Source: Cyclobacteriaceae bacterium HetDA_MAG_MS6 (lineage in GTDB: Bacteria > Bacteroidota > Bacteroidia > Cytophagales > Cyclobacteriaceae). Taken from it: 34,878 bases of DNA. The notes beneath the pieces were generated by a model, which was given only the letters and a program-made list of their open reading frames with translations, was not told the DNA's origin and ran no database searches. Positions 1-8,656 of this stretch are shown piece after piece. The position numbers were made by a program, and so were the translations under genes. Positions within the stretch are counted from its first letter, which is position 1. Each line of letters begins with the position of its first letter. The DNA is taken from contig JAHCMJ010000010.1 of NCBI GenBank assembly GCA_019192485.1, positions 1-34,878 on the forward strand, written 5' to 3'.

Positions 1-87
1 ATATTCACTAATCCTAAGGGCAATCATTATCCACAAACCGATAACTGCCGGTATGAGGAAGTAAAGTGATTTCTTGCCCTTCAACAT
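1..87 (-). CDS. N-terminal fragment of a membrane protein, runs off the window (last gene visible in the secretion/pilus-like operon)
   Basis: ATG at 87-85 directly follows the TAA stop (90-88) of the upstream lipoprotein; reads MLKGKKSLYFLIPAVIGLWIMIALRISEY, one TM helix; not in the supplied ORF track because it is truncated. Confidence 0.6.
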   Translation of the reverse strand, partial: MLKGKKSLYFLIPAVIGLWIMIALRISEY

Positions 88-1038
88 TTAAGGTCGTACG
101 AAAATAGTCCTGATGGAATAATCTGTTTTAGATACAGAGTTGATCGCCCTTACTCCCCATTGGTAAGTACCAGAGTCCAAACTGACCTGCAATCTGTTGT
201 CAGAGACCTCCTCATCTTCTATGATCTGCTCTGCATTATCAAAAGAAGGAGACTGGATGAGTACTTCATAGCTATCTGCTCCTTCCAACTCTTCCCAGCT
301 GAGCACAACGCTTGTAGATACCCACTGAACGCTATCCGTTGGACTTTTCAAGATCACATGGTCATCTGTAAGGATTTTATCTTCAGTTGATACCACAAGT
401 TCCCTTGTAAAGTATGCGGTTACAAACTGGTCGTTTTGAGCTCTTACCCTCCATTCAAAATGTCCATCTGGTAACTGAAGAGATAAGCGATTTGTCAAAA
501 AGATAGTATCGGCCAAAACCATAGTAGCTGCATCAAAACTTGGCTGGACTACCGAGAGACGGTACTCGTCCGCTCCTACGACTTCCTCCCACCAAAAAGA
601 AACTTGACTTGTATCAGAGATTGCCGAATCCGCTGGAGCCAGGATGGTGATGGATTCATTTGAAATATCCACTTTCTCTATAATACCAGAAATGGTAAAG
701 CTGCTATAAAAATAATCAGTGGCATACCCATTGTTAAAGGCGGACACTCCCCACTCATATCTTCCCGGAAGTACATTAAGACTTAAACGGTTGTCTTGCA
801 AGACAGAGTCTGCCACCAAAAACTTAATACTGTCAAAACTTGGGCTGACCAGCACCAGTTCATATTGTGAAGCTCCGTTGACAAAGTCCCACCAAAACGA
901 AACCGTGCCCGAGTCTAATACAGCCCCATTACCTGGTGCCAGTAAGAAAACTTCCTTATTGGTAATATTCTCCTCAATGACGTCGTCACAGCCTGCTAGC
1001 AAAAGCAAAACCATGAAAATGCTAAGAATTGACCTCAT
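88..1038 (-). CDS. lipoprotein with three tandem ~98-aa FN3-like repeats
   Basis: Lipobox LLLLAGC followed by DDVIEE; three repeats each containing VSFWW/VVLSW ... GA..Y.. ...PSFD...NRL...G.(Y/F)(E/Q)W.VRA. Confidence 0.8.
   Translation of the reverse strand: MRSILSIFMVLLLLAGCDDVIEENITNKEVFLLAPGNGAVLDSGTVSFWWDFVNGASQYELVLVSPSFDSIKFLVADSVLQDNRLSLNVLPGRYEWGVSAFNNGYATDYFYSSFTISGIIEKVDISNESITILAPADSAISDTSQVSFWWEEVVGADEYRLSVVQPSFDAATMVLADTIFLTNRLSLQLPDGHFEWRVRAQNDQFVTAYFTRELVVSTEDKILTDDHVILKSPTDSVQWVSTSVVLSWEELEGADSYEVLIQSPSFDNAEQIIEDEEVSDNRLQVSLDSGTYQWGVRAINSVSKTDYSIRTIFVRP
97..951 (-). repeat. three intragenic protein-level repeats (about 951-688, 651-388, 357-97)
   Basis: Residues 30-117, 130-217 and 228-314 align by eye; conserved PSFD, NRL and EW/QWGVRA motifs. 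Confidence 0.8.
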
Positions 1039-1552
1039 CTACCTTTAGTTTTTCTATATATAAATCTAACAACAATCGCTTTGTCTTTGACTTGCGATCT
1101 TTGACAACATGAAAATCAAGTGACCTGACTAACCCGCTATGAAACTGGTCCTGAAAATCTCGTAAGAGCCTGATCAACGAAAAGTAGCTTCCGGAAACCA
1201 CCAGCCGATCAACACGTGTAGCACGATAACCAGTCAGCTCCTCTACAGAAATAACCTTTGTCTTGTGTTTTCCTGACAACCTGGCTACTGATTCTAACAA
1301 CCTTCCTTCATAGTTGATCCCCGCAACTTGCTGGTAGATTGAGTCTAAGCGGCTTTTCTCCTCCGCTAGCTTAGCGTAAGTAGCTGGCGAAAATCCCGAA
1401 CCACCGCTTTTTTCCAATTGACTATTTTCATGATGCAGTGCGATGGTCTTCCCAAATGCTACAAAGTAGCTGAGGAGCATCAACAATGCAAACCCAATTA
1501 GGAGTGCATAATTACGCTGTCTAAAAGTTAACTTAAGCCACCAGCTGCTCAT
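1022..1552 (-). CDS. PilO/GspM-like inner-membrane assembly protein
   Basis: Single N-terminal TM, coiled-coil, then a ferredoxin-like domain (VDRLVVSGSYFSLIRLLRDFQ...); position after the GspL/PilN-like gene. Confidence 0.6.
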   Translation of the reverse strand: MSSWWLKLTFRQRNYALLIGFALLMLLSYFVAFGKTIALHHENSQLEKSGGSGFSPATYAKLAEEKSRLDSIYQQVAGINYEGRLLESVARLSGKHKTKVISVEELTGYRATRVDRLVVSGSYFSLIRLLRDFQDQFHSGLVRSLDFHVVKDRKSKTKRLLLDLYIEKLKVDEVNS

Positions 1553-2730
1553 GGGTTATTGATCACTTTCAAGTTAAACGTATGAAAACTACCTCTGGTA
1601 GACCTCTGGTACTTCTGTTCCTCAATCGCTTGGACTCCGGGCATGGTACGGATCTTTGTTATCCACCTGGAGTATTGAGTTAGATTTGTACTGGTGCCTT
1701 CTAATATGATTACTCCGTTATGAAAGCTCCTGGTGTTGTTTCTATTGTCTTTTGTTTCAGGATTGCATAGCAATCGATCCAGTTGTACCGAGCTTGGTAG
1801 AGACCTCCCAAGTTCATCTATAAGAAAGGCAAAAGGCGTGGTATTTGTTTCACCTACGGCCAGTATCTGAGAAAGGTCTTTTATGTCTTGCTGATATTCT
1901 CTGGCCTTGGTGATCATTAAAGTCTGCTCCGAAAGCTCTTCTTTTAGCTTCTTGTTTTCATCAGAAAGGTTGAAAAAAAAACCTGTATTGACTAGCAGAA
2001 GACCAAAAACAAGTATAGGAAGAACCAGCAAAAGCTTCTTGTTCAATGCTTGATGAATATAGTTTAGCTTCCCTGGAGAATATCCGTCTTCCGCAGCTCG
2101 GTGCTGAATGAAATGTTGGATCGCAGATCCGTAGGCTGGAAGTTCATATTTCGTTAAGACACCTTCTTCAAGTGTGAAGTTGATTCTATCCTGAGATTTG
2201 GAAACATCGGTAATAGCCTTACCATCAGAAGTCAGGAAAGAGTAATTCCCTATAATCGGAGAACCCAAGCCCTGACTGACCATAATCGTAGCAAGAGAAA
2301 ATTGCGCAGTAGGCCCTAAAGACAAATGGATTACATTTTGCCAACTCTCACCCATTGACTTACGGAGATCCTCGATGTAAGACCTTCTGACCAATGACCT
2401 GACGTGACACTCACCAAATGCGGCATTGGATATCAAAAAGTCGTCTTCGTCATATTTTTTTCCAGTATCTTTTAGTTCTGTAAGAACGAATTTCCCATCC
2501 AAGACTAAAACTAACGGAAGAGCAAGATCTGTTGCCCAATCAGACATTTTCTCATAATCCTGAAATTCATGCTTGGATCCAATTTCAATGTTACCTTTCC
2601 GGTTGATTAATAGGAGTCCATTGATCTCTTTTTGTTCACCATTATCATGAATGCTAATAGCTACGACTTTAGGCAGCTTCCACAACTTGATCAATATATC
2701 ATCTAAAGCGTTCATGACCGGGTATTTCAC
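1549..2730 (-). CDS. GspL / fused PilM-PilN-like assembly protein (GTG start at 2730, or ATG at about 2715)
   Basis: Cytoplasmic N-terminal domain, central TM (KKLLLVLPILVFGLLLVNTGFFF), PilN-like periplasmic domain (SLPSSVQLDRL...GVIILEGTSTNLTQYSRWITKI); operon context. Confidence 0.6.
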   Translation of the reverse strand: MKYPVMNALDDILIKLWKLPKVVAISIHDNGEQKEINGLLLINRKGNIEIGSKHEFQDYEKMSDWATDLALPLVLVLDGKFVLTELKDTGKKYDEDDFLISNAAFGECHVRSLVRRSYIEDLRKSMGESWQNVIHLSLGPTAQFSLATIMVSQGLGSPIIGNYSFLTSDGKAITDVSKSQDRINFTLEEGVLTKYELPAYGSAIQHFIQHRAAEDGYSPGKLNYIHQALNKKLLLVLPILVFGLLLVNTGFFFNLSDENKKLKEELSEQTLMITKAREYQQDIKDLSQILAVGETNTTPFAFLIDELGRSLPSSVQLDRLLCNPETKDNRNNTRSFHNGVIILEGTSTNLTQYSRWITKIRTMPGVQAIEEQKYQRSTRGSFHTFNLKVINNP

Positions 2731-2745
2731 ATCTTGCTAAGGACA

Positions 2746-4626
2746 TCAGTAAACAATAGTAGGTTTGATGAAAATCAAAAGCTTGTTATCTGCATTTTCC
2801 TTGGACTTCGAACTGAAAATCCATTTTAAAACGGGCAGTCTAGATAATAAAGGTACACCACTGGCTGTCTCCGATTTTGTGGCCTCCTCCAGGCCTCCGA
2901 CGACAATCATCTCTTCATTTTTGATTCTAATTTGTGATAAAAATTTCCTGGTAGCATTACCAGGAGGTGCTCCCTCAACTGTAGGAGCTATGAAATCAGA
3001 AAACTCTGCCTCAACGGCCAGGGTAATATACTCGTTGAATGAAACGAAGGGCTTAATCTTAATCTGCAAGTTGGCTTCGACCTTTTCATATCGCGGGGTC
3101 ACTGTGACGATTGGATTAACTCCTCCAGTCACGTTTTGCGTTTCGATCAGATAATACACTGATCGTCCAATAGTCAATGTGGCCTCATGTCCGTTGAGTG
3201 TGGATAGTTTTGGGGTAGATCTAAGGTTAAGGTTGTTATTATTTTCCAGTGCCTGTATCGTAGCATAAAAGCTTGGAGTCACGCGGCCTAGATTGATGAC
3301 CCCTCTTTTATCAATATTCTGCAGGAATCTATTGATAGAGCTTGAACTAAGCGTGAGGTCAATCCCAGGAAAAACACTACCAGCAGTCCGGGGAACTGAG
3401 TCCCCTAAAACTCCTTTGATACCGGTATTCAGAGCATATCCCTTGTTGATCTCTACCACCATTACCTCGATCAGAATATTGGGGACTGGCTTGTCAATTT
3501 CCTGAAGGAATTGTGATACTTTGCTGATTTCCTGCTGAGATCCGGTCAATATCAGGGCGTTGAGGTCTAGAAATTCCTGTATCTCCACCTTCCCTTTCAG
3601 TTGAGCCGGTACACTTTCTACAACGGCTTCAACACTCCTGTTTTTAAACTGGAATACTCTTGACTCAAAAATGTTACTATTCTGACTATCGCCAATCAGA
3701 TAGATCTCGTCTGACACAGAAAAACTCATAGCTGGGGTTGACGTGGAAAGGGCAACTCTGAGGAAATCTGCGAATGGGGCATTGACGAGATGACAGTCGA
3801 TATTGCCATTGGGCTCACTTAAGAAGACATAACCTATATTCAACTGCTGGCATACAGATTTTATGACCTCAGAGGCTTTGGAATTGGAAGCATCTACGGA
3901 TACCAAGTTTTGACCCGCACTCACTTCAACCTTAAAGGTTCCATTTGCTGTACTCCCACTTAAGGCATTCCTATTGCGGCCTCTCCCATTTTGCCGTCCG
4001 GCACCTGCGTTTGCAGGTGTAACTCTACCAATAGTATATACATTGTCATTAGGCTGTTTAAGTTCGAGGTTATTACTAGCAGCAAGCTGCTCAATGGCAA
4101 GATGAAAACCTAGTTTGTCTATAAATCCACTCACCAGCTGATTTCTAACATCAGGACTAACTACTACATTGAAATCGGATATATCTGAGATGGACCTCGC
4201 CACAGCACTCAGTGTGTCGTTGCTTAAATGGTAGGAAAGCAACTGCTCTTCGCTATCATATGCTACCGTATAATCAGAAGGAGCAACGTATGGTTTAATC
4301 AGAATGATGTTGTTAAACAGCCTTAAGTCCAGCGTATATTCATGACAGACAAATGACAAAAGCTCAAAGACCTTGACATCTTGAAAGTTGTTGGTAACAG
4401 TCACCTCTGGAACCCGATCAATACTAATATTCAAACTATGAGACTCGGCCACCGCTCTCAGCAACTCTCTCAGCGAGGCATTGGCTATAGAGATGTTGGC
4501 AGCTTCCTGAAGCCCAGGCACGCTATCTGAAATGGCCAGCAGATTTTGCTCAATCAAGGTTATCCTATCCTGAGCAAGAAGCGCGGTGTAACCCAATAGC
4601 AGCAAGCCAAAAAAAATGTTTTTCAT
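2746..4626 (-). CDS. gspD: secretin (GspD/PilQ family)
   Basis: Signal peptide, repeated N-domains, secretin core (LIEVMVVEINKGYALNTGI ... LNLRSTPKLSTLNGHEATLTIG ... VVGGL ... GVPLLSRLPVLKWIFSSKSKENADNKLLIFIKPTIV). Confidence 0.92.
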   Translation of the reverse strand: MKNIFFGLLLLGYTALLAQDRITLIEQNLLAISDSVPGLQEAANISIANASLRELLRAVAESHSLNISIDRVPEVTVTNNFQDVKVFELLSFVCHEYTLDLRLFNNIILIKPYVAPSDYTVAYDSEEQLLSYHLSNDTLSAVARSISDISDFNVVVSPDVRNQLVSGFIDKLGFHLAIEQLAASNNLELKQPNDNVYTIGRVTPANAGAGRQNGRGRNRNALSGSTANGTFKVEVSAGQNLVSVDASNSKASEVIKSVCQQLNIGYVFLSEPNGNIDCHLVNAPFADFLRVALSTSTPAMSFSVSDEIYLIGDSQNSNIFESRVFQFKNRSVEAVVESVPAQLKGKVEIQEFLDLNALILTGSQQEISKVSQFLQEIDKPVPNILIEVMVVEINKGYALNTGIKGVLGDSVPRTAGSVFPGIDLTLSSSSINRFLQNIDKRGVINLGRVTPSFYATIQALENNNNLNLRSTPKLSTLNGHEATLTIGRSVYYLIETQNVTGGVNPIVTVTPRYEKVEANLQIKIKPFVSFNEYITLAVEAEFSDFIAPTVEGAPPGNATRKFLSQIRIKNEEMIVVGGLEEATKSETASGVPLLSRLPVLKWIFSSKSKENADNKLLIFIKPTIVY

Positions 4627-4629
4627 CGG

Positions 4630-6051
4630 TTAAATCAAAAATGGCATGACTTCACTAAGTGAAGTTTCACCCTCCTTCAAAAGTTTAATGGCATTGTGTT
4701 TTAAAGAATATAGTCCCTTATCTTCTAAGTAGCTATACACCTCATCCCTCGGAGAGGAGATCAAGTTGCTCAACTCCGGATCTGAAGGAATAATTTCGTA
4801 GATCGCTCTTCGACTGGCAAAACCTGTTCCAAAGCAATGAGTACACCCTTGAGAAGTGAAATGGCTACTTAACCCTTCCGCTAGCTCAGCAGGAATCTGA
4901 GAAAGGTCAGTTGATTCCTGTTTACAATGAGGACAGAGTATCCTAATCAGCCGTTGAGCTATACCTGCATTTAGCGTTTCTAAAACCAGATAAGGAGCGA
5001 TTCCCATTTCGATGAGTCTATTGAAAATACCCCATGCTGAATTGGTATGGATGGTTGAAAATACTAAATGACCTGTAAGGGCCGCCCTTGTGGCCATCTG
5101 AGCTGTCTCAAGATCTCTTATTTCCCCTACCATAATTACATCCGGATCCTGACGTAAAAAGGTCCTTAACGCCGCTGAAAAATTGAGGCCAATCTTCTCA
5201 TTTAGCTGGACTTGATTGATCCCTTTCAGCGTGTATTCCACAGGATCCTCAATTGTTGTAATGTTTCTATCTTCCTTATTCAGCTCCTTTAGAGTGGCAT
5301 AAAGCGTAGTGGTCTTACCAGAACCAGTTGGTCCGCTGATAAGTACCATTCCATTAGGTTTTTGTATGACGCTCTGATAGATGTTAAACTCACTGTTATT
5401 AAATCCTAACTTGGAGATATTAAGTTTTGAGGTATCACTACCCAAGAGTCGAAGAACCGCTTTTTCGCCATAATGGGTAGGTAGTATAGATACGCGGATG
5501 TCAAATTTTCTCGTTTCTGACTCAAACATGATCCTTCCATCCTGCGGTAATCTCTTCTCTGCGATATCAAGATGACTTGTAATCTTAACCTTGTTGACAA
5601 GCTCTGGATAATTTGATTTCTCAATGGCGTATCGCTCGACCAAATGACCATTAACTCTTATCCTGATTCTCGCTTCTTTCTCATAAGGCTCGATATGAAT
5701 ATCACTACCATTTAGAGCTATGGTTTCTTCTATTAAATTGTTTAGAAACTCCGGGTCTCCTACACTTTTGTTGCTCGATTGAGTAGGGCTTGATGAGCCC
5801 GCATAGTAAGTGGATATGAGTAAATCTATGTCATCCGTTTTGGCTGGAATCAATTCAACTGACTTTCCTAGTAGTATCTCCAACTCATCTAATTTGTCGG
5901 CTTGGAGAGAGGATTCATCCGTGTATAGTGAAATCTTGCTACCATTAGAATGACAAGGTATGACTTTGAAGTCTCTCGCTATATCATCCGGTATACTCTG
6001 CCTCAATGAAGCATCTAACTTATCGCCACTATTTATATCAAAATCAGTCAT
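4630..6051 (-). CDS. gspE: type II secretion / type IV pilus assembly ATPase (GspE/PilB)
   Basis: Walker A GPTGSGKTTTLYATL; RQDPDVIMVGEIRDLETAQMATRAALTGHLVFSTIHTN; tetracysteine CPHC...CTHC. Confidence 0.95.
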   Translation of the reverse strand: MTDFDINSGDKLDASLRQSIPDDIARDFKVIPCHSNGSKISLYTDESSLQADKLDELEILLGKSVELIPAKTDDIDLLISTYYAGSSSPTQSSNKSVGDPEFLNNLIEETIALNGSDIHIEPYEKEARIRIRVNGHLVERYAIEKSNYPELVNKVKITSHLDIAEKRLPQDGRIMFESETRKFDIRVSILPTHYGEKAVLRLLGSDTSKLNISKLGFNNSEFNIYQSVIQKPNGMVLISGPTGSGKTTTLYATLKELNKEDRNITTIEDPVEYTLKGINQVQLNEKIGLNFSAALRTFLRQDPDVIMVGEIRDLETAQMATRAALTGHLVFSTIHTNSAWGIFNRLIEMGIAPYLVLETLNAGIAQRLIRILCPHCKQESTDLSQIPAELAEGLSSHFTSQGCTHCFGTGFASRRAIYEIIPSDPELSNLISSPRDEVYSYLEDKGLYSLKHNAIKLLKEGETSLSEVMPFLI

Positions 6052-6458
6052 TTATACAACACAATAATAGGAATTAATGTCACACCTAAAAAGGTGATTA
6101 GTGGAATACTTGCGAACAATTTGGAATATCGAGTATATTTTATCACGCTTACCACTATTAATGTACCAATCAGCGAAGCATTTAACCATACAACAAACTC
6201 TACAAACTCTAGCATCATCATAGGAGCCAGTAGGAAGATTAGGTCTCCAGCACCAATTAGTTCAGACATGCTTTTCTTGCGTACAAATGCATATGCCCAT
6301 GCAATCACAATCAGAGCTAAAACATAGCCAGCTGAAAGCAACCGCTGCCAATAATCCTCGTTGTTGGACCAGAAATAGATCACTGACAAACCAATGCAAG
6401 TGATCAAGGCAATGGCATCAATAGATCTCGACCGCCAATCCTGATATATCAAGAGCAA
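6048..6458 (-). CDS. A24-type prepilin peptidase core (lacks N-terminal methyltransferase half); true start probably upstream of the TTG at 6458
   Basis: Polytopic; YQDWRSRSID (first Asp motif) and GAGDLIFL (GxGD motif); sits between pilin and GspE. Confidence 0.75.
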   Translation of the reverse strand: MLLIYQDWRSRSIDAIALITCIGLSVIYFWSNNEDYWQRLLSAGYVLALIVIAWAYAFVRKKSMSELIGAGDLIFLLAPMMMLEFVEFVVWLNASLIGTLIVVSVIKYTRYSKLFASIPLITFLGVTLIPIIVLYK

Positions 6459-6493
6459 ACAAGATCCGACAAATAGTATTTTTACAATCAGAA

Positions 6494-6907
6494 TCAGTCT
6501 TTCAGGGTCTCAATGAGGTTTCCGTTTTGATTGATCTCCCAAACGTTGAACTCACCATCTCCATCAAAGTCAACAACCGCAGTAGCTCTTGCGGTATAAG
6601 ATCCTTGAGTAGCCTCAATGACCTCTACCTGATAATTAGAATTACCAGGATTCTCCTCATCAGTAACAAGGTTCTCCTGCTCAAATCCAAGTCTCGTCAA
6701 ATCATCAGAAAATCTTGAATATTCGTAATAGTATGTCTTTTGAAGCGTATGTAGATGCTTAAGAGCTTGCTTGGCTTCTAAACTTCGCGTCCTCGAAATC
6801 AAAGGCATCAAAGATGGCAAAGCCAGCAGAACTAGTATTCCAATGATAACCAAAACGACGAGTAGCTCTGACAGCGTGAAAGCTGCCAGCTTTTTATTTT
6901 TCAACAT
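6494..6907 (-). CDS. type IV prepilin / major pseudopilin-like protein
   Basis: Class III signal KLAA|FTLSELLVVLVIIGILVLLALPSLMP with Glu at +5; C-terminal DFDGDGEFNVWE. Confidence 0.9.
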   Translation of the reverse strand: MLKNKKLAAFTLSELLVVLVIIGILVLLALPSLMPLISRTRSLEAKQALKHLHTLQKTYYYEYSRFSDDLTRLGFEQENLVTDEENPGNSNYQVEVIEATQGSYTARATAVVDFDGDGEFNVWEINQNGNLIETLKD

Positions 6908-6989
6908 GGCGACGTGACCCTTCTTTTTAAAAAAGATAAAGATAACTGAATCTGTAAAAACGCAGGAATAATTGATCTAGGAATACAAC

Positions 6990-7850
6990 TCAAAAACCAT
7001 TACCATTTTCCTCCTCGGGTTCCTCTTCGAGTTTTGCAGGGTCAGTTTCAGGAGGCGTCTCCAGCTCGTCTTCAGCTGTTTTGATCAAATTTTGTTTCTT
7101 CTTTCTTTTACCAAAGAGTCCCTTTTTCACACCGGCACTCGTAGTATCAATTGCCGTAGTATCTGAAGATACTTTGCTTTGCACATTTTCAGACTTTTTA
7201 CTTCTCTCTGGTCTGGCAACTAGTTGATTGCCAAAGTATTTGATATAATATTCTTGTTCCACATTGTGGTTATCATCAGGGTCAAACCTGTATAGGTACT
7301 TTGGACCCTTAGGTGGGTCGGCTTCGGCAATCTTTTCCGGGACATCGGCTGCTAGAGAATCCATGCCAAATCCCGCCACAGCGGCGCTATCTAACTGTAG
7401 CGAATCGGTAGTAAAATCATCAGCCACAAATTCTCCAACATCTACAGGGCCTTCATCGATGTCTTTAGTCGGCCCCAAAACATTTTCCATTGGTGCCTTT
7501 TTCATATTATAATTTCTAAGCCAATTGGGTTCATACTTGACCATGCCATTTTTGTTACGCCTCACCCTTTCGGCGGGTAAAACATACTGCTCAATATAAG
7601 TGAAATAAGGAACCATGGATGAAGATGAAGCAACGGCCTGGCCCGTCGCACCTGAGTCAAGCTCCTGAGAAAGTTGAGCCAGGTACTGAGTCCTTGTGGC
7701 CTCATCTAGTTTCCATACAGATGAGTAGAAGGCTAATCTTGTAGAATCATCAAGAATATAGGTGCTCTGAAAGGCAGGACAAATCACCTTGTCGTGGCAG
7801 GACGTGAGTAGCACGACGACTACTGATATGATGCATAACACTCTTATCAC
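6990..7850 (-). CDS. hypothetical lipoprotein with a long low-complexity, Lys/Glu-rich C-terminus
   Basis: Lipobox VVLLTSC; good ORF, no strong family recognised. Confidence 0.7.
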   Translation of the reverse strand: MIRVLCIISVVVVLLTSCHDKVICPAFQSTYILDDSTRLAFYSSVWKLDEATRTQYLAQLSQELDSGATGQAVASSSSMVPYFTYIEQYVLPAERVRRNKNGMVKYEPNWLRNYNMKKAPMENVLGPTKDIDEGPVDVGEFVADDFTTDSLQLDSAAVAGFGMDSLAADVPEKIAEADPPKGPKYLYRFDPDDNHNVEQEYYIKYFGNQLVARPERSKKSENVQSKVSSDTTAIDTTSAGVKKGLFGKRKKKQNLIKTAEDELETPPETDPAKLEEEPEEENGNGF

Positions 7851-7893
7851 TCAGTGGGTGATTATTAAAGCCCCTAAAATAGGATTATTACGT

Positions 7894-7911
7894 GATAACG
7901 CAAAAGTTATC
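7894..7911. repeat. perfect inverted repeat GATAAC-gcaaaa-GTTATC in an intergenic region
   Basis: Direct reading of the sequence. Confidence 0.6.
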
Positions 7912-7963
7912 CGGTTTAGTAGGAATTAATCTTGTTTTTTTACGGCAATCTCTTGATGAAGTG

Positions 7964-8653
7964 CTATAGAGTGAGTATTTCAACCATCCAATCCGATGCC
8001 AGATCGGCCCAATAGGCATACATCTTTTTAGATGGATGTAGTCCATCCTCTGCCACAAGAGACTGATCCTTAGCAGCAAGCCTAGAGTGTTCGGTGATAT
8101 CAAAAAACTTCACTCCCAGTTCCTGACAGATTCCCCTACTTATAGTATTGTATCTATTAATCTCCTGAGCAATCTTCTGTGGATTCTTCTCCTGGGCAAA
8201 TGGTGTTACACCATAGTCTGGAATGGACAAAACAAAGACTCTAGAGCGCAAGCCTTTTGCTAATTTGATGGCTTGCAAGAGGTGAGCTTTAAACTCCGAT
8301 TTAAATAAGTTAATATCATATCCTCGATACTGATTATTGACGCCAATCAAAAGAGAAACAAAGTCATACTCGGGTTGAACGGATTTTTCTTTTATGGCTT
8401 TTTCTAATTCATCCGTAGTCCATCCAGTTTGGGCAATTATCTGAGGGTCAGCCATTAAATACCCTCTATCTCTAAGTAGGGAGACCACTTGATTGGGCCA
8501 ACGATCCATCACATCAACGGACTCTCCTATAGTATATGAATCCCCTAAGGCTAAGAATTTAAGAGGCTGATCCTGACTCATGGACTTCATGCAAAGAAAT
8601 CTATTGTTATTTGTAAAAGCAGTGAAAATTAAAACTATCAATACCCCTTTCAT
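7964..8653 (-). CDS. SGNH/GDSL-family hydrolase
   Basis: LALGDSYTIGES block I, GVNN block, EDGLHPSKKMYAYWA (DxxH block V). Confidence 0.85.
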   Translation of the reverse strand: MKGVLIVLIFTAFTNNNRFLCMKSMSQDQPLKFLALGDSYTIGESVDVMDRWPNQVVSLLRDRGYLMADPQIIAQTGWTTDELEKAIKEKSVQPEYDFVSLLIGVNNQYRGYDINLFKSEFKAHLLQAIKLAKGLRSRVFVLSIPDYGVTPFAQEKNPQKIAQEINRYNTISRGICQELGVKFFDITEHSRLAAKDQSLVAEDGLHPSKKMYAYWADLASDWMVEILTL

Positions 8654-8656
8654 CTT

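Noticed and set aside
719-1048. 109-aa plus-strand ORF
   Set aside because: Antisense to the repeat lipoprotein; composition and lack of motifs suggest a spurious ORF.
2765-3154. 129-aa plus-strand ORF
   Set aside because: Fully antisense to the well-supported secretin gene; no family motif or signal; likely a codon-bias shadow.
7888-8103. 71-aa minus-strand ORF
   Set aside because: Out-of-frame overlap with the SGNH hydrolase C-terminus; the SGNH frame carries the catalytic DxxH motif.
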